This document shows positions 45,848-57,592 of a stretch of 64,000 nt of DNA, in pieces. The first letter of the stretch is position 1. The number at the start of each line of letters is the position of its first letter. A model generated the notes under the pieces. It searched no databases. It saw only the letters and a program-made list of their open reading frames with translations, and was not told the DNA's origin. A program made the translations under genes and the position numbers. Source of the stretch: Misgurnus anguillicaudatus (taxonomy: Eukaryota; Chordata; Actinopteri; Cypriniformes; Cobitidae). Location: the NCBI RefSeq assembly GCF_027580225.2, contig NC_073358.2, forward strand, positions 27,058,501 through 27,122,500, in the 5' to 3' direction.

Positions 45848-48800
45848 TCTGGTTTCCATGTTTTGTGGGGACATTCCATAGACGTAATGCATTTTATACC
45901 ACACAAACTGTATATTCTATTCCCCTTACCTACCCCATTCCCTAACCCCAACCATCACAGAAACCCTTGTTCTACTCACATTTTCAAGAAACATCATTCT
46001 GTTTGATTTATAAGCTTGTTTCCTCATGGGGATGTCAAAATGTCCCCACAAGGTCAAAAAATACTGGTATTCCGATATTTATGGGGACAATTGATCCCCA
46101 CAGCGTGATAGGTTGTGAAAAGAGCCAGCACAGCTAATCAGGATACAACACCACAGTTTTAACCTGAAACCAAGTTTAGCAAGTAATTTTTGGAGGTACT
46201 CAGTATCCTCATCCCTTTTCCAGACTGTTATTTTTAGGCATTGTGATCTAACTAGAAGTGCCTATTGAATTTTGATCATTCTGGGTTGCATTAATATTCT
46301 GCACAAGTCAGCTTGCTGCTTTACACACACACACACATAATCCTTTCTCACTTTCTCTCACACAGCAACTGCATCCTTTTACCCTTTACTTTTTCAGGTA
46401 TTTAGACGTTACCACACACACTTTGTTATCAGGAGCGTTCTGTGTGTGTAACTGTAGCCTGTAGAGTAACCTTTCATGACACACCAGTTTTCGGTCAGTG
46501 AAAGCTTGTCTGTGTGGAGAGCTTCAGGATGCAGTAGAATAGAGATCCGATATCTTCTCCCTCAACATTGGGCAACTTGATCAACTGTCCCCCAGGACTT
46601 CAAAAGGTGACCTCTCGGAGCTCAGGTGTCTTGTAGCTTAATGAACTCTTCTCAGGCATATGTGTTCCTGCTATCCACCACTTAGGCAACCACCACCAGA
46701 CTTGTTGTTTTAGAAGTTTTAATGTCCATCCACATTTATTTTTCAATCTATTTTTATTAAGATACAAACAGAAAATACAGGAAATATCTACAAAAAAAAT
46801 TAAAGTGAAGTAAAAATACTAATTTCTTTAAAATAAGAAATTAGGATTTAATTTTATTTAGGTTTTTAATTTTAAAACTGTTTTAATTCTATCACTGCTA
46901 TCATCTGCCTAAACCCCACCATTCAGTAGCCTACTCTGCTCTGATTGGTCAACCGACAGAGTCTCCGCACAGACCACAGATCAGTGGCACAGAGTCAACA
47001 TGTATTGACCTAGTGCTAACTTGATTTACTGAGAAGACATTATCGACATCATATCATTCATCATTAATCCAAGCAATAAAAACGACGACAGAAACTAAAG
47101 CTTTTACACTCATTTAAGCATTTATGTAAGCTAACCGGGTCATAGCAAAACCGTAAGTGCAGCATGCGTTAGCCGCTTGCTAACGTGACTCTCTGACAGT
47201 ATATTAAGAGTTTAAACAATGACATTATTCATCATTAAATCAAGCAATAAAAACGACAATAGACATTAACATTTTACAGTCATTTAAGCAAGTTTGTAGA
47301 TATCATCATACTCACAGGTTGTGGTTAGAAGACACATGTTGTTCCAAATAAAGTGGGTACTGAACCATCTTTCATTGCCAAACATCTAGTAAATCACTCC
47401 GTTAAAAATTTATTTTACCCACTGATTCTTCACAGCCAAACATTTAGTATATCCCTCCTTGAAAAAGTAATTTTAACCACAGATTCTTCATATATCTTCA
47501 TCCTTTGGTAGTGAAAACAACACAAAACAACTGAAAACACAGCGTGATATGATGTTTACACATTAACTAGCTGTGGGCAGGTCATAGTTTTCGTTTCTCC
47601 CGCGGGCAAGGCTGTAGGCGGAGATTATTATGCAAAGTGTTCATGTGACATAGATAAATCCTCTATCTTGGCCCCATCTGTGCTAGGCGGCAGGACAGAC
47701 ATTCGCCATTTGATCCATGTAGGATCACCAGACGTAAGGGATGAATATGTATAGTAAGGAATGTGATGTAGTGAATGTTATGTACAGTATGTACAGTATA
47801 TACGACTGGAGGGCAGTTGGCTTTGGTGAGACAGTAAGAGGATTACAACACTTGTTTCTTTTCTTAGTTACATCACCAGAAAGAGAGAGAATGTGAAGCA
47901 CATTTCTTCAATCAAATATATTATTTGTAATTTGTTCCTTAATTGAATTACTAATGCATTGACGCTAATTTAATGATCTACTACAATTATTATTGTGTGT
48001 AGGTCTGATCCTGTTGTTTTATCTGGCGTTCTACATTTTCCTGGCTGGCTTATTTACTCTCACCATGTACGTAATGCTGCAGACACTTGATGACTATAAA
48101 CCAACATACCAGGACAGACTTGCAACTCCAGGTACTACACACATACTGACTTCACATGATCAACACAACACGTAGTGTAGTTTTACAATTACACATGCAC
48201 GTGCACGCACACAAAGAAAGTATCTTTCCATTATTGTCATTCTATTCTTTGCAGGTATGATGATCAGGCCTAAAGGTGAGGAACTGGAGCTTGCTTACAC
48301 TATACAGTACACAGAGACCTGGGAAAGATACGTTCAGGCCCTCAATAACTTCCTCACTCGTGAGTAACACGCTGTTTGATGTTTGTATGTGTTTATGTGG
48401 GAAAGCATAAAACAGTATATGTTATCATGTTCATTACACTCTAAAAATTCCTGGGTCATAAAGGGACAAAATGTATGCTTTTAGAAGGTGCATTTAGAAG
48501 AATCTTTTGACAGAAATGCCATTTAATATACTTAACTATATTATTGGTGGTGTATAAAAACATTACATAATGAACTGTATTGTTTTTATTACCTTAGAAT
48601 TAATAGTTTTTATCTACATACACATCGTGGGTCTCCTTACATGGAAGTCGCCGTCATGTTTCCACAGTAGCCCTAAATGGACAAACTGCTCTACAGAGCA
48701 CGTTTTGTCACTGTGTGGTCTCAGATGATGATATGTTTGTCCTCTGGTGGCTATCGTAGCTTCTCTATACATTTTGAAAGGAATGGGTGGGCTGTGGACT

Positions 48801-51800
48801 GTGGACAGTGGTGGCTCGTGACTGCTCATCCAAGGGGTGCTAATTTAAAATAAGTGTCATGTGTTTGTTGCATCATGTGAACCATGTGCATCACGTGTTT
48901 TGTCAAAATAAGTGCCCGCTGCACACGCATCAAAATCGTTTATGATAAAAGAGACACTCACGTTCACAAAATACACGCAAGACACTCCCTTAACTGTAAA
49001 CTCTGATTTGATGAGATTATGCGAGTATCTGGCAAACGCGAGCGTCTTTTTAACAAACCCTTTAGATACGTCTGCAGCAGGCACTTATTTTGACAAGACA
49101 CGTGATGCACATAGGTTCACTCGATGCGCAAATCACATATTTTGAAAAAGGAACCACACACATGACGGGCTACATACATGTTGTGACGAACTTGCATCGA
49201 GCGCCCTCAAAAAAAGAAGTCACCAGCCACCACTGCCGCTAGATGCCTCTAAAATCTACACACAGCATCTTTAACCCTTGTTGGGTCAAATATGAACATT
49301 TTCTGGTTTAGTTTAATTCAATGGCTGGGTTTGTCCCTTTTTGACCAAACGCTGGGTTAAAAATAAGAGTGTTATAAAGCAAATTTAATCCAACAGAAAA
49401 TGGCCGAAATTTCTATATAACAGGCAATTAAAACCAATTGCAGAAAATACTTCTTAATATTTAAATGAAATTGAAATGAAAAACTGTAATTTGTTTTGAA
49501 TCGGAATATTGTTTTTTTTTTCACAAATTAGTGGTCTGTGAGCTTCATCATTATTATTTTTTTATTTATGTGCCCTGATAATCTTTAAAGCGTAACTAAA
49601 CCCCTGGTCAGAGCCTGACTCCACCCACTGGCAATATTTGAAAAATGCAAGAAAAGTAGGCAGATCCCAACAGAGATAGAGGGGATGAACTAAGCTCGTA
49701 CCAAGTGTGTGGTGAGCTTGAACCTGCTTACGTCACGAGTCATTTTTTGGACCCAACATCCAATAGGGAAATTCAACTGCAGCAGCCACCGTTCAACCTG
49801 AAGAGGGCAGCACCCAGACGTTTTTACACAATATATTGTAGTATTGAAACACTTCATATCCAAATGTCAAAAAACTTACTAAAATCAATGAACAGCACTA
49901 ATAAACCATCATTCTTACAGATCAGTAACTAAAAAAAGTTGGATCGGGGTTTAGTTACTCTTTAATAAAAAACACAATTCTCCTCCCCTCCTCAAAATGA
50001 TCTGTCTTTACTTCTGGTCATATAGTATGGCAGGTGGGCGAGGTCCGGCAGCTAGAATTCGTCCAATTAAAAGTATTTCTACCATTGAAATAATATTAGA
50101 GACATTATTTAAAGTCGCAATGAAATTGAAATGAAAAACTATATATATATATATATCTTTTTTAAATATTGTGGTATTATTAACAAATGACTTATCTGTG
50201 AGCTTCATTATTTTTTTTTTAATTCGTGTGTGCTCATAATCTTTAATCAAAAATGCAAATCTGCTCCCCTCCTAAAAACGATCTATCTTCACTTCCGGTC
50301 ATATAGTATGGCAGGTGGGCGGGGTCCGGGAGAAGATTGCAGCGATTAGCAATTAGCAACACGACCCAACTTCAAACGATCCAATCAGATCTCGATGGAC
50401 AAATTCAAATCCAGCCCTGTTTTATTTCATTTCAGAAGCCGTTTCATTCGGATATACGTCACCACGGGGAAAATAAGGCAATCGCTACTTCCGTTTCATG
50501 GCGACTTAAAGGTCGAAAAACTAAATACTGTAAATACTGAAATAACAGCAATTTTTTACAGTGTAGTGTTGCTTTAAGTTTATGCATTTGGCAGACGTAC
50601 AGTACAAGGTATACATTTTTAATTTTATCAGCATGTGTTCCTGCTTCCATGACCTTTTGCACTGCTAATGCAATGCTCTGCCGCTGAAATCTCAACATGA
50701 TTATTGTAGGTAAAATTTACTGATGTGAAACTAAATAATTTCATACACTGTAGTGTAAATATCTACCTCGATGTAGATGGATCATTTATTTAAACAAACC
50801 TATGACTAGGCTACTATGCTGTATATGTAGACCATTTGCATTTTTTCACTTACAAATAATTTTTTTTAAATGTCCTGTTGTCTGTTTATGCAGCTTACAA
50901 TGACTCAATCCAGGCACGGAAGAATATTGAATGTAAACGAGATCAGTACTTTATCCAGGAGGACAGTGGAACTTTGAAAAACTATCCCAAGCGCTCTTGC
51001 CAGTTCAACCGCACCATCCTGGGTAATTGCTCGGGTGTCACCGATCCTGTCTATGGTTATAACAGTGGCCAGCCCTGTATCATCATCAAGCTCAATCGTG
51101 TAAGAGAACCGACTATAGTGGATGAAAGAGTGAAATGTTTGTGTCAACACATTTTCCATTAATGGAAAATTTAAAAAAGAGGGAAATGAGTAGAGGACTA
51201 CTGAGAATATACAGAGAGCAAGTCATTATCACAAAATGAATCTTTTATCATGCTAAAGGGGTTTATATTGAAATAATGACCATCTGACTGTCCATTATCC
51301 ATCATTACTTTTTTATTGGCTGCTTACCAAATAAATATGTTTGCAGGCATGAAATATTGATTTGAGTTGAAATTATTTTATTACATTACTAGTACATTAT
51401 CTACTATATTAGATTCTGCCACAGGTGGACAGTACTTTACTATTGTTACTCTCCTAAAGTACATTTTTTAAGTAGTGTTTTTCTTTGGAAAACATTTACT
51501 CCACTACATTCTAAAGCATAATATCATACTTTTATTATTCCACTATATAGTTCCCTACATTTTTTAATTTACATTTTAATTACATTAAAATCTAGTACTT
51601 ACTTTTACCTTATGTACTTAAGTACAACAGCCTGTATTAATAAAATGTAGTGGAGTAAAAAGTATTATATTATGCTTTGGCATGTAGTGAAGGATGTTTT
51701 CCAAAGAAAAACTTTACGGATACTTGAAAATGTACTTTACTACCGTCCATCTCTGGCTTCTGCTAAGACGATAGTCCATTACAATAGTTAACAATCAATC

Positions 51801-54401
51801 TGGCCCTGGAAAAGTATAACAATATTAATTAATGTATTATTATTATATTTTTTATCTTTTTTATACATTTTTATGCCTTCCAAATATTTTTTCCAATGGA
51901 TTTAATAGCTAACATATTTAGCTCCAAGTTATGTCTGTCTTCATTTTAAGTATCTCTTTTTGGGTCTTAATTTGCTTTACTTGCCTTACTTCTTGCCTTA
52001 ATTGGATCATCAAATTTTGCATCAAAAATTCACCAAATATATTAAAATAAACTTTAAAGTCATCCAAGGCCATTTTATCCATTGTCAGCAAAAGTTTAAT
52101 ATGCATGACACCAAATGCACCAGTAAGAAAAGAGCAAGAGACTGCAGAGAGATATAAAAGTAGTTAAATTGAAGTAAAGTAAGTTGAACTGAACGGTCAG
52201 TTAGTTCAGTAGTCATTATAAAAAAATATTTGTCTGCTTAATACCACAGCTGACAAATCTGAATCAAGTTTTCCAGATGACTAATAAATAAAATGCTTAG
52301 TTTATATTTTACTTATCTATCTGTCTACGTTTCTCATTTTGCAGGTTATTGGTCTTTTACCTGGGAAGGAAAGTAGGGCTCCTTTCATCACATGTGGTGG
52401 TAAGGTAAGAGCGTCCTGTCTTTTGGCCTATGTCTTACACTCTCTCACTCTCCTTATCTTTCTCTCCTTTAGAAAAGGATTGATTTCAGATTAAAGATAC
52501 ATGAGGCATTCAACAAAGCGGCCAGATTAAATTAGCTAGTAATTGGAACTGTAGCCGTCTTCTGAGAAAAGCTGCCACGAGAGGCTTTGTGGTGCTGATT
52601 TACTACAATACAAATAAAATAAATAAATAACAAACATGAGTGAGTTGTAACATTACAAGACATATTAATACACCAAAAAAAAATTCTCACTTTTGGTTTT
52701 TTTGGCATATATGCATTGTAAAAGTGAAAGCTGGATTAATTTAAAAAATTACTTCAGTTGGTAACACGTAAAATTTTTTTTTGAAAAACATAATTTTTAA
52801 AGTATTACCAATTTAAGTAATTTTTGAGTAGATCAAACTTTCACTTTTAACAGTGTGTTTCATCATCACTCTCTCATCTTTCTTCCTGTTTTTTCTGTTG
52901 TTGTTATTGTTGATGTTGTTTCAGTGTTTGTTCAACATTTGATGTTTTACAACATTGTCCATCATCTCTATTGTTTTCTTTTTTGTTTTTGTGTATGTTT
53001 TCCATCTGTTCTCCCCCTCCATTTTTGTCAGAAATACAAAGTTGGGAAAGAGGAGTGGGTAAGAATAATGAACTGTGCCAGTGGTTTGATAGAGCTGAAT
53101 AATTTAACCAAAAATCACTTGAACAGAGGCATATAATATATTATATACTTTATAAGCAGTGTTGGGGGTAACACATTACAAGTAAAGCACATTATGTAAT
53201 AATATTACTTTTATGAAGTAACGAGTAAAGTAATGCATTACTTTTTAAATGTACACATTAATATTTGAGTTACTTTTTTAAAAAAAGTAATGCAAGTTAC
53301 TTTTCAGTTTAATTAATTCAATTTAAAAATAAAATTATGTACTAAATTAAACATAGAATTACGCACTCTGTGCGCCTGAGCGGGAACAGTTTGAGTCAGA
53401 AACGGAGATGGCAGGCCCGAGCTTGATATTTTTGCGATCATAAAAAACACCTGCAAGGCCTGAAAGAGATCAAGCCTCCCCCAAGTAAGAAAAAGTAACA
53501 AAAAAATAAAGTAAAAGTAACGTAAGCATTACTTCCCATGAAAAGTAACTAAGTAACACAATTAGTTTTTGTGGAGTAACTTAATATTGTAATGCATTAC
53601 TTTTAAAAGTAACTTTCCCCAACACTGTTTAAAAGTAACACTTAAGATTGTATTTGTTAACACTTAGTTAATGCGTTAACAATGAATAATACTTCTACAG
53701 CATTTATTAATCTTAGTTCATGTTAATTAATGTACCATGAACTAACATGAATTAGTTTGAAATGAACTACCATTAACAAGAATTAATAAATGCTGAAAAA
53801 CTATATTGTTTATTGTTAGTTAATGCATTTACTAATTTTAACTAATACAACCTTACTGTAAAGGGCTACCATTATATAATATATTATAATATAGTCACGG
53901 TCTAAATAGCACTAAAAGCCCGTAATCATGGGGAAAACATTTTTAGTGATATAAGCACCTATCAAGAACCATGCGGGAGTGATATAGCAGCACTATAGCA
54001 TCAGATACAGGTTCTATACAGGTGCTACACGGGTACTTCATAGGTGCTATATGGCACTTAGGATGGTTCCCCTATGATTACAAGCCACTTTTAGTGCTAT
54101 TTATCACCGTTTGTTTTTAGAGTGTACAATGCTGTAAAAAAATGAAAAATATAATTTTTAGCATGTCTTAACAACATAAAATTACATGATTCTTAATACA
54201 ATTTAAGCATAAGATCAACTCTAAAAGTAGTAGTAGTTTTGTTAGATCAAACTGATGTCCTCAAATTGAGATAAATGCACAGTGCTCTCCTCTCTGCAGA
54301 CTGATGACTCAGATAAACTTGGTGAACTACAGTACTATCCCCCCGATGGCTCTTTCAACCTCATGTATTACCCATACTACGGAAAGAAATCCCAGGTATA
54401 T

Positions 54402-54436
<35 letters not shown>

Positions 54437-54726
54437 CCCTGCAGCAAACACATACACATATCCTACACATTCACTTAAAGGATACATACGATCAATATTC
54501 TTCTATACATCCTACCCAATGAAAAAATGTTTTTCCCCTCACTCTTCTTCTGCTGCAGGTTAACTATTCTCAGCCTCTAGTGGCCATTAAGTTCCTTAAC
54601 ATTACCAAAAATGTGGATGTCAACGTGGAGTGCAGAATCAATGCTAACAACATTCCTGATGGCACTGAACGAGACAAATTTGCTGGACGGGTTTCTTTTA
54701 AACTGAGGATCAACTCCATAAATTAA
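43944..54726 (+). CDS. atp1b2: Na+/K+-ATPase subunit beta-2 (AMOG-type), 8 coding exons
   Basis: CDS exons are 43944-44034, 48003-48131, 48255-48359, 50894-51099, 52345-52404, 53032-53058, 54300-54395 and 54559-54726. The total is 882 nt, 293 codons plus stop; human ATP1B2 is about 290. Layout: short cytosolic N-terminus with [16 protein letters not shown], one membrane segment (about residues 32-56), then [15 protein letters not shown] and a large extracellular domain. Six extracellular cysteines (122, 144, 154, 170, 194, 263) fit the three family disulfides. Five N-glycosylation sequons (Asn111, 147, 153, 240, 252) suit the heavily glycosylated beta-2 subunit. PYYGKK and the [15 protein letters not shown] terminus are typical of beta-2 rather than beta-1 or beta-3. 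The beta subunit folds and delivers the pump alpha subunit to the plasma membrane. Whether this is the teleost a or b paralogue cannot be told here. Confidence 0.96.
45792..45845 (+). repeat. (CA)n microsatellite, atp1b2 intron 1
   Basis: About 54 bp of pure CA. Confidence 0.95.
45846..46107. repeat. Dispersed cyprinid-type repeat (atp1b2 intron 1)
   Basis: Contains TTTGTGGGGACATTCCATAG and AAATGTCCCCACAAGGTCAA, a mirrored GGGGAC/GTCCCC pattern I associate with a common zebrafish-type DNA repeat. Family name not known. Confidence 0.55.
47035..47305 (+). repeat. Internal direct duplication (atp1b2 intron 1)
   Basis: CATTCATCATTAAT...CAAGCAATAAAAACGACGAC...CATTTAAGCA at about 47053-47130 recurs with small changes at about 47225-47292. 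Confidence 0.65.
48003..48131 (+). CDS. atp1b2: atp1b2 exon 2 (membrane segment)
   Basis: Codes for the single transmembrane helix ([17 protein letters not shown]) and the juxtamembrane motif [10 protein letters not shown]. Acceptor tgtgtgtag, donor CCAG|GTACTA, phase 1 both ends. Confidence 0.95.
48255..48359 (+). CDS. atp1b2: atp1b2 exon 3
   Basis: Encodes [15 protein letters not shown]...[13 protein letters not shown]. Acceptor tctttgcag, donor ACTC|GTGAGT, phase 1 both ends. Intron 2 is only 123 bp. Confidence 0.94.
48806..49235. mobile_element. hAT-type MITE, CAGTGGTGGCT family copy 1 (atp1b2 intron 3)
   Basis: Ends CAGTGGTGGCTCGTGACTG and CACCAGCCACCACTG. Shares GTGAACCATGTGCATCACGT and GCAAACGCGAGCGTCTTTTT with the copy at 59590-60035. 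No clear duplication at this site. Confidence 0.82.
49400..50576 (+). repeat. Partial tandem duplication around the TTAA insertion (atp1b2 intron 3)
   Basis: Unit A (about 49465-49584 plus 49966-50050) and unit B (about 50121-50330) share GAAATGAAAAACT, CTGTGAGCTTCATTATT, CTCCCCTCC and GGTCATATAGTATGGCAGGT. The words ATTTAAA and CATTGAAATAATATTAGAG link it to the element at 63482-63765. Confidence 0.75.
49585..49965 (+). mobile_element. TTAA-flanked MITE, AAAGCGTAACTAAACC family copy 2 (atp1b2 intron 3)
   Basis: Same-strand relative of 3551-3892. It interrupts a repeat whose uninterrupted copy follows at about 50121-50330, so the insertion site is visible both empty and filled. Confidence 0.9.
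50577..50700 (-). mobile_element. tRNA-derived SINE, minus strand (atp1b2 intron 3)
   Basis: On the plus strand ATGCATTTGGCAGACG is the inverse of the SINE tail, and CATGACCTTTTGCACTGCTA the inverse of the tRNA-like head. Confidence 0.7.
50894..51099 (+). CDS. atp1b2: atp1b2 exon 4
   Basis: Encodes [17 protein letters not shown] through IIIKLNR. It contains four of the six extracellular cysteines and the sequons NDS, NRT and NCS. Acceptor gtttatgcag, donor CGT|GTAAGA, ending in phase 0. Confidence 0.96.
51425..51757. mobile_element. TIR element in atp1b2 intron 4
   Basis: GGTGGACAGTACTTTACT is mirrored by AGTACTTT-type words ending GTACTTTACTACCGTCCATC. AAAACATTTACTCCACTACA has its inverse near 51640-51660. 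Confidence 0.65.
52345..52404 (+). CDS. atp1b2: atp1b2 exon 5
   Basis: A 60-nt exon coding for [20 protein letters not shown], including the fifth extracellular cysteine. Acceptor cattttgcag, donor AAG|GTAAGA, phase 0 both ends. Confidence 0.92.
53032..53058 (+). CDS. atp1b2: atp1b2 exon 6, a 27-nt microexon
   Basis: Encodes KYKVGKEEW between a pyrimidine-rich acceptor (atttttgtcag) and donor TGG|GTAAGA. Both ends are phase 0, so inclusion or skipping keeps the frame. Without it, CGGK would join TDDSDKLG directly, which aligns with the human CAGK-RDEDAENLG arrangement. It may therefore be a fish-specific or alternatively used insertion. Confidence 0.78.
53157..53627. mobile_element. hAT-type MITE in atp1b2 intron 6
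   Basis: Ends CAGTGTTGGGGGTAAC / ...CCCCAACACTG, flanked by TTTATAAG and TTTAAAAG, a 7/8 match consistent with an aged 8-bp duplication. Rich in AGTAAC/GTTACT words. Confidence 0.85.
53897..54116. mobile_element. MITE in atp1b2 intron 6
   Basis: CGGTCTAAATAGCACTAAAA is mirrored by TTTTAGTGCTATTTATCACC. Interior repeats GGTGCTA words. Confidence 0.75.
54300..54395 (+). CDS. atp1b2: atp1b2 exon 7
   Basis: Encodes [17 protein letters not shown] and the conserved YYPYYGKK motif. Acceptor ctctctgcag, donor CAG|GTATAT, phase 0. A CA microsatellite starts only about eight bases into the downstream intron. Confidence 0.95.
54404..54434 (+). repeat. (CA)n microsatellite just inside atp1b2 intron 7
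   Basis: Pure CA run beginning eight bases after the exon 7 donor. CA repeats near 5' splice sites are known hnRNP L targets. Confidence 0.95.
54559..54726 (+). CDS. atp1b2: atp1b2 exon 8 (C-terminal immunoglobulin-like part)
   Basis: Encodes [16 protein letters not shown], the last cysteine in VNVECRIN, and [15 protein letters not shown] before TAA at 54724-54726. Acceptor ctgctgcag, phase 0. Confidence 0.96.
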   Translation, partial: VNYSQPLVAIKFLNITKNVDVNVECRINANNIPDGTERDKFAGRVSFKLRINSIN

Positions 54727-55012
54727 ATTGAAGAACGTCTGTTTCTATCTTTTACATGAACACACAAACACATACATCAGCTACTTCAGTAGGGACAGAT
54801 AGACATAAGTCATGAATAATCAATACAGACATAGCAAAGAATAACAAATAAAACCCAGAGACTGACTGCATTAGTGAGGTTATATAGAGTAAGCATGGTT
54901 GTGTCATTGTGTGTATTTATGTGTGTACATCAGTGTCTGTATGTGTGTCTGCATGTGTGGTTTAAGATTATTTTCCGAAACACAATTTTTGTGCATGCTC
55001 AGTAATGAGCTT

Positions 55013-55018
<6 letters not shown>

Positions 55019-55083
<65 letters not shown>
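55019..55083 (+). repeat. (TA)n microsatellite downstream of atp1b2
   Basis: About 64 bp of alternating TA, 300 bp after the stop codon. Confidence 0.95.
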
Positions 55084-55086
<3 letters not shown>

Positions 55087-55926
55087 ACAATGAGGAGAAA
55101 CTTTGAGTTGATTTTGTAAAATGGGCAAAGATTCAGCACCTAATAAATTATACAATAGTTATACATCTTAATTAATATAGGAAATGGATGTAGTGAGTCC
55201 ATAAAAAGATTTCATTTTCAAAGATTTGACTTATGTAGCATTGTAGACTGGCATGACCTTGTGTGTGTTTATAGTGTCTGAAATCTTTTGTTTGCATGTG
55301 TGCAATCGAGTTAAAATCCCTCCCCCATCTGCTGGCTTTATAGCTGGAGAGGATATTTTATACCAACACGTAGATATGCCGCACGATAAACATAAGCGAA
55401 CATTCCCCTCCAATAAACACACATCTTTTTTGTTATGCAGGCAAACATTTCTGCATTCCTATTCGTTTACTTCTATCAGTTTGTACTATTATATAATGAA
55501 GTGTGTCTAACACACGTTTCATTTATCATGAGGCGTGTCTCTTTAAGTTTGTTTACTGTATGTGTATAAATAGGTCTCTTTTTTGCATGTGCATTATAGT
55601 TTGTTGCACATAATGATGGTACTTGATATCTTGTAATGAATGAAGTGACTGTGTGCTTATAGATGACAGCAGGCATCTATAGGTAAAAAATGTGTGTTTG
55701 GGATGTGTGTGTGACTTCATGTATGTGTGTACTTGGATTTATTTGATTTATTAATCTTGTTTCATGTTAAACATCTTTGGGCACAATTTACTTTTGAGTT
55801 TATTTTGATTTTGATTGTAACTTTACCATATACTGTATCGCCATACTTTTAACAGCAGGAACAGCAGGCTTATGTTTCTGCTGATAAGAAAGTATGAAGT
55901 ACACAGGACTTTACCCTGCACGAGTC

Positions 55927-55932
55927 AATAAA
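55927..55932 (+). terminator. atp1b2: Candidate atp1b2 polyadenylation signal
   Basis: AATAAA 1.2 kb after the stop codon. A nearer AATAAA is at 54847-54852. Mammalian ATP1B2 has a long 3' UTR, so the distal one is plausible; neither can be confirmed here. Confidence 0.3.
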
Positions 55933-57372
55933 ACATAAACAATTCCATTCATCTCATTTCTCATTATTTGTTTAAATCTCATTTCTGATCTGTATTCATG
56001 ATCTCACCTCATGTCATACGTGAAGTCCATAGGTTGTAAGGTTTACTGTCATGCAAAGAACTGATCACCCATTACAATGTACACACAGTTGTTATGTGTC
56101 ATAGTCCATCTGACAAGAGTCTACACTCTTTCTAATGCCCTAATCCTTTAATCCCATTGGATAATCCTAACTAGGTACAGTGCTTTACACCAGCATTTGC
56201 CCACATCTCGTCACAACCTTATGTTCACGTCTATATAAAATAAAATGTTTATGTACTGAATAACATTTAATGCAGAAATGTAAACATATATTGTTTATCA
56301 ATGAATACCTTTCATGTGTGTGTGTGTGCGTGCGTGCATGCATGTGTGTGTGGTACAGTTACTTGATCCAGCAGGAAGAGATTAAAACCCTAAATTAAAA
56401 ATGTATTAACCTCAAGCTCAGATCATATGTCATTAACTCACCCTATTACAGTAGTTCACTAAAACAGCAAAAATCCACATCATTGGGCAAATATATTTAT
56501 GATTATTATTTCTAATACACAGTTTTCATCACTGCAACAGTTTCCACACAAAGATAAAATGAGAAATATAACAAATGCAGATTTTGCTGCATGCAAGCTT
56601 TCCAAAGGTTTATGTGTATAAACAGCGCCCCTGGTGGAAGAGGTGTGGTTGGCCTCTCGTATGCCACCAAATGTTTCATGAGTGAACTACACATATTAGT
56701 TTGAATTAATATATTACAGGAATCTTCTCAAATGCAAGACATTTATATTTTAAATCCGCTTTTCTTTAGAATGGCCGATCACAAAGAGAATAATATATTA
56801 TTATATTTAAATACATATATTGGTGAGAATGGCTAGATTAGAGCTTATATTTTTAAAGAACTTATATTTATATTTTTGTTTGACATCTATGATAAAGCAT
56901 GCACTGTTAAAGCTGGGAAATTTGTTCCTATAATGCTTGGATCTGACTGTAATCTTTGCAATACCAAAGTGTCTGTAACTCTTCACATATGCTTCAAAAC
57001 ACTGACAATATATAGAATATATGTGTAACATTGACATAGAAATTATAAAATGATTATTACATAAACTGTTCAAAATCATTGTGAGCTCTATGAGAGATTA
57101 ATTTCAACCAACAAACAATCAGACTGCTTTTGGAATGAAGAATGGATAAAGATCTTTAACTTAGCCTAATGTACACTAGATATTAATGCTGTGGTTTGGA
57201 TTTCTGAAGTGCTTGGGTGGGTGTGAACAGCCTCACCCTAGCAACATGCCATACAGATAGCAGCTGATCTTCTGGAAACTGATTAATGTTTAATGAACAA
57301 TAAAAAATGTTTTGTTTCATTTGAAATTTTATTAACTGTTAACTTATCAGTTAATTCTACTAAAACCTTACA
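55933..57372. other. Intergenic DNA beyond atp1b2
   Basis: AT-rich with a short GT tract at 56317-56351. No gene or named repeat. Confidence 0.5.
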
Positions 57373-57588
57373 GGGACAGCTTCCCAGACAGGGTTTAGAC
57401 TTATTTTAGATATTGTTTTAGATATTAGGACATTTAAGTAGGGTACAAACATACCCTACAAAAAAAAAAAACATAAATTGTGTGCATCTTCAGACAAAAC
57501 AATAACACTAATATATTTTAAGATATGTAAGTGCAAGATTTTTTTTAATTAAACAAAGAATAAACAAGCCCTGTCTGGGAAACCGCCT
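57373..57588. mobile_element. TIR repeat related to 26536-26776
   Basis: CAGCTTCCCAGACAGGGTTT is mirrored by AGCCCTGTCTGGGAAACCG. Confidence 0.75.
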
Positions 57589-57592
57589 TATG

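Noticed and set aside
50905..51159. 84-codon minus-strand ORF
   Set aside because: Antisense shadow of atp1b2 exon 4.
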